Below, one piece after another: positions 62,902-64,000 of a DNA stretch of 64,000 nt (the stretch's first letter is position 1; the number at the start of each line of letters is the position of its first letter). Origin of the DNA: Novosphingobium sp. PhB165. Its GTDB lineage: Bacteria; Pseudomonadota; Alphaproteobacteria; Sphingomonadales; Sphingomonadaceae. The position numbers and the translations under genes are program-made. The notes beneath the pieces were generated by a model, which saw only the letters and a program-made list of their open reading frames with translations, was not told the DNA's origin and searched no databases. The stretch covers positions 62,001 to 126,000 of the forward strand of contig NZ_SLVB01000011.1 of assembly GCF_004341845.1 (NCBI RefSeq), written 5' to 3'.

Positions 62902-64000
62902 TCAGTCCTCCTTTTCCTTGATGTCGGGGTTGGCGGCGGCACCGCCGCGCTCACCGTCCTTCAGGGTGGAGAGCGCGATCTGTCGGTGATGGCGGGTGTC
63001 CTGCTGGCGGCGGAGATCGCGCGCCCAGCCCGGAGCAGAATTGTTCGCGGGATTGGCTGTGGTCTCAGACGCGCTGCCGGCACCTTCCGAGCCTTCGAAG
63101 GCAGCCCTCGCAGCCGAGCGACCGCGTTCGGCGGCTTCGCCAATCCCGAAGGCCTGACTGGCCTTCTGTCGGGCTGCACCGCCAGCGGCTTTGGCCATGC
63201 CGCTGAGGCCAGCACCGACGCTTTGCGAGCCGGCGGCGGATTGACCCATGCTCCACGACGTAGAGGCGGCGGCGCCCATACTGGTGCCGGCGCGCACCGC
63301 GCCGAGCGCGGTGCCGCCCGCAAGCTTGGCCGCACCGGCGACGCCGCCGGCGCCCATGGCGATGATGCCGGCCGCACCGACCCCGGTGCCAAGCGCAGCG
63401 CCAGCACCCAGTTGGGGCGCACCGGCGACAAGACCTGAGGCGATGGAAGGACCGAATATCCCGAGTCCGAACAGCGCGAGGCTGGCGAGCACAAGGCTCA
63501 AGGTCTGTGCGATATCGGGCTCTTGGCCCTGTAAGGCCGTGGTGAATTCGTCGAAGAAGTTCGAGCCGATGCCCACGATGACGGCGAGCACCATGACCTT
63601 GATGCCTGTGCTGACGACGTTGCCGAGTACCCGCTCGGCAAGGAATGCGGTGCGGTTCCACAGCGCGAACGGCACCAGGATGAAACCGGCAAGGCTGGTG
63701 AGCTTGAACTCGAGGATGGTGACGAATATCTGCACCGCGAGGATGAAGAAGGCGAGGATCACCAGCAGCCACGCCAGCAAAAGGACGACGATCAAAAGGA
63801 AGTTGTTGAGCAGGCCAGTGACGCTCATCAATTTGGACGCGTACTCGACAAGCGGCCATGCGGCAGAAAAGCCCGTGCCAGCCAGCCGCCCCGGCTTCAG
63901 CAAGTCAGCCGCCGTCAGCGTGCCGCCCCCTGCCGTGAGCCCGGCCTGCGCCAGCGAGCGGAAGACGATGTCGCCAAGCGCCGAGAAATTGCCGATGATG
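62902..64000 (-). CDS. trbL: TrbL, conjugal transfer VirB6-like protein, N-terminus beyond right edge
   Basis: Polytopic inner-membrane protein of the transfer channel. The open frame runs off the right edge, since the sequence upstream of the apparent first Met continues in frame with IIGNFSALGDIVFRSLAQAG. Several strong membrane helices are present, e.g. LLLIVVLLLAWLLVILAFFI, and the C-terminal part is rich in Gly/Ala with many GAAGA-like runs, as in other TrbL proteins. Its N-terminal end and the other trb genes should lie beyond 64 kb. It reads with TrbF, G and I. Confidence 0.93.
   Translation of the reverse strand, partial: IIGNFSALGDIVFRSLAQAGLTAGGGTLTAADLLKPGRLAGTGFSAAWPLVEYASKLMSVTGLLNNFLLIVVLLLAWLLVILAFFILAVQIFVTILEFKLTSLAGFILVPFALWNRTAFLAERVLGNVVSTGIKVMVLAVIVGIGSNFFDEFTTALQGQEPDIAQTLSLVLASLALFGLGIFGPSIASGLVAGAPQLGAGAALGTGVGAAGIIAMGAGGVAGAAKLAGGTALGAVRAGTSMGAAASTSWSMGQSAAGSQSVGAGLSGMAKAAGGAARQKASQAFGIGEAAERGRSAARAAFEGSEGAGSASETTANPANNSAPGWARDLRRQQDTRHHRQIALSTLKDGERGGAAANPDIKEKED

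Noticed and set aside
55878..64000. Right attachment site of the element within the window
   Set aside because: No second copy of the tRNA-Gln 3' end was found, and the trb operon runs off the edge.

Overview
The window is high-GC DNA from an alphaproteobacterium, most likely a Sphingomonadaceae member such as Novosphingobium or a relative. The signs are several TonB-dependent receptors, Rieske oxygenases, an alphaproteobacterial LexA box, an HWE-type kinase, and a Trb-type conjugation operon with a DUF2274 gene. The genus is inferred from gene content, not measured.

Bases 1-28,950 are a catabolic accessory region. Two TonB receptors, an SDR, a P450 and a 2Fe-2S ferredoxin run leftward. A long rightward run follows: amidohydrolase, Rieske oxygenase, SDR, two class III CoA-transferases, LLM flavin oxidoreductase, a DUF35 protein and a cysteine-less thiolase-like protein. 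Next come an acyltransferase, a LacI regulator, a VOC protein, a diguanylate cyclase, another SDR, a third CoA-transferase, an enoyl-CoA hydratase, a nitronate monooxygenase-like protein, HtpX and a second Rieske oxygenase. Together they look like uptake, oxygenation, CoA activation and side-chain shortening of a hydrophobic substrate, perhaps steroid- or terpenoid-like. The substrate itself is not readable from the sequence. Composite palindromic repeats lie between operons here, mostly at convergent 3' ends.

Bases 29,000-45,000 are mainly housekeeping: carbonic anhydrase, LysR, ApaG, a PAS/HWE kinase that lacks a standard start codon, MetZ, a PMT-type mannosyltransferase and a DPM-synthase-like enzyme, LeuB, RecO, UbiK, TspO, TlyA, IlvE, TetR and a glutathione transferase. 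An 18-codon ORF with an exceptionally long Shine-Dalgarno sequence lies upstream of ilvE.

From tRNA-Gln(TTG) at 44,980 rightward the DNA looks like an integrative and conjugative element. It has a P4-type integrase, an SRAP protein, a LexA-controlled imuA-imuB-dnaE2 cassette with two apparent frameshifts, an AT-rich gap, an IS5-family copy with an IS701-family copy inserted at its end, an AT-rich block, and the trb genes (trbI, G, F, L) running off the right edge. The AT-rich block holds an exported CHAT-domain protease plus three small exported or membrane proteins. It is the best candidate for an undescribed system. No CRISPR array or rRNA was seen. The right end of the element is not in the window.
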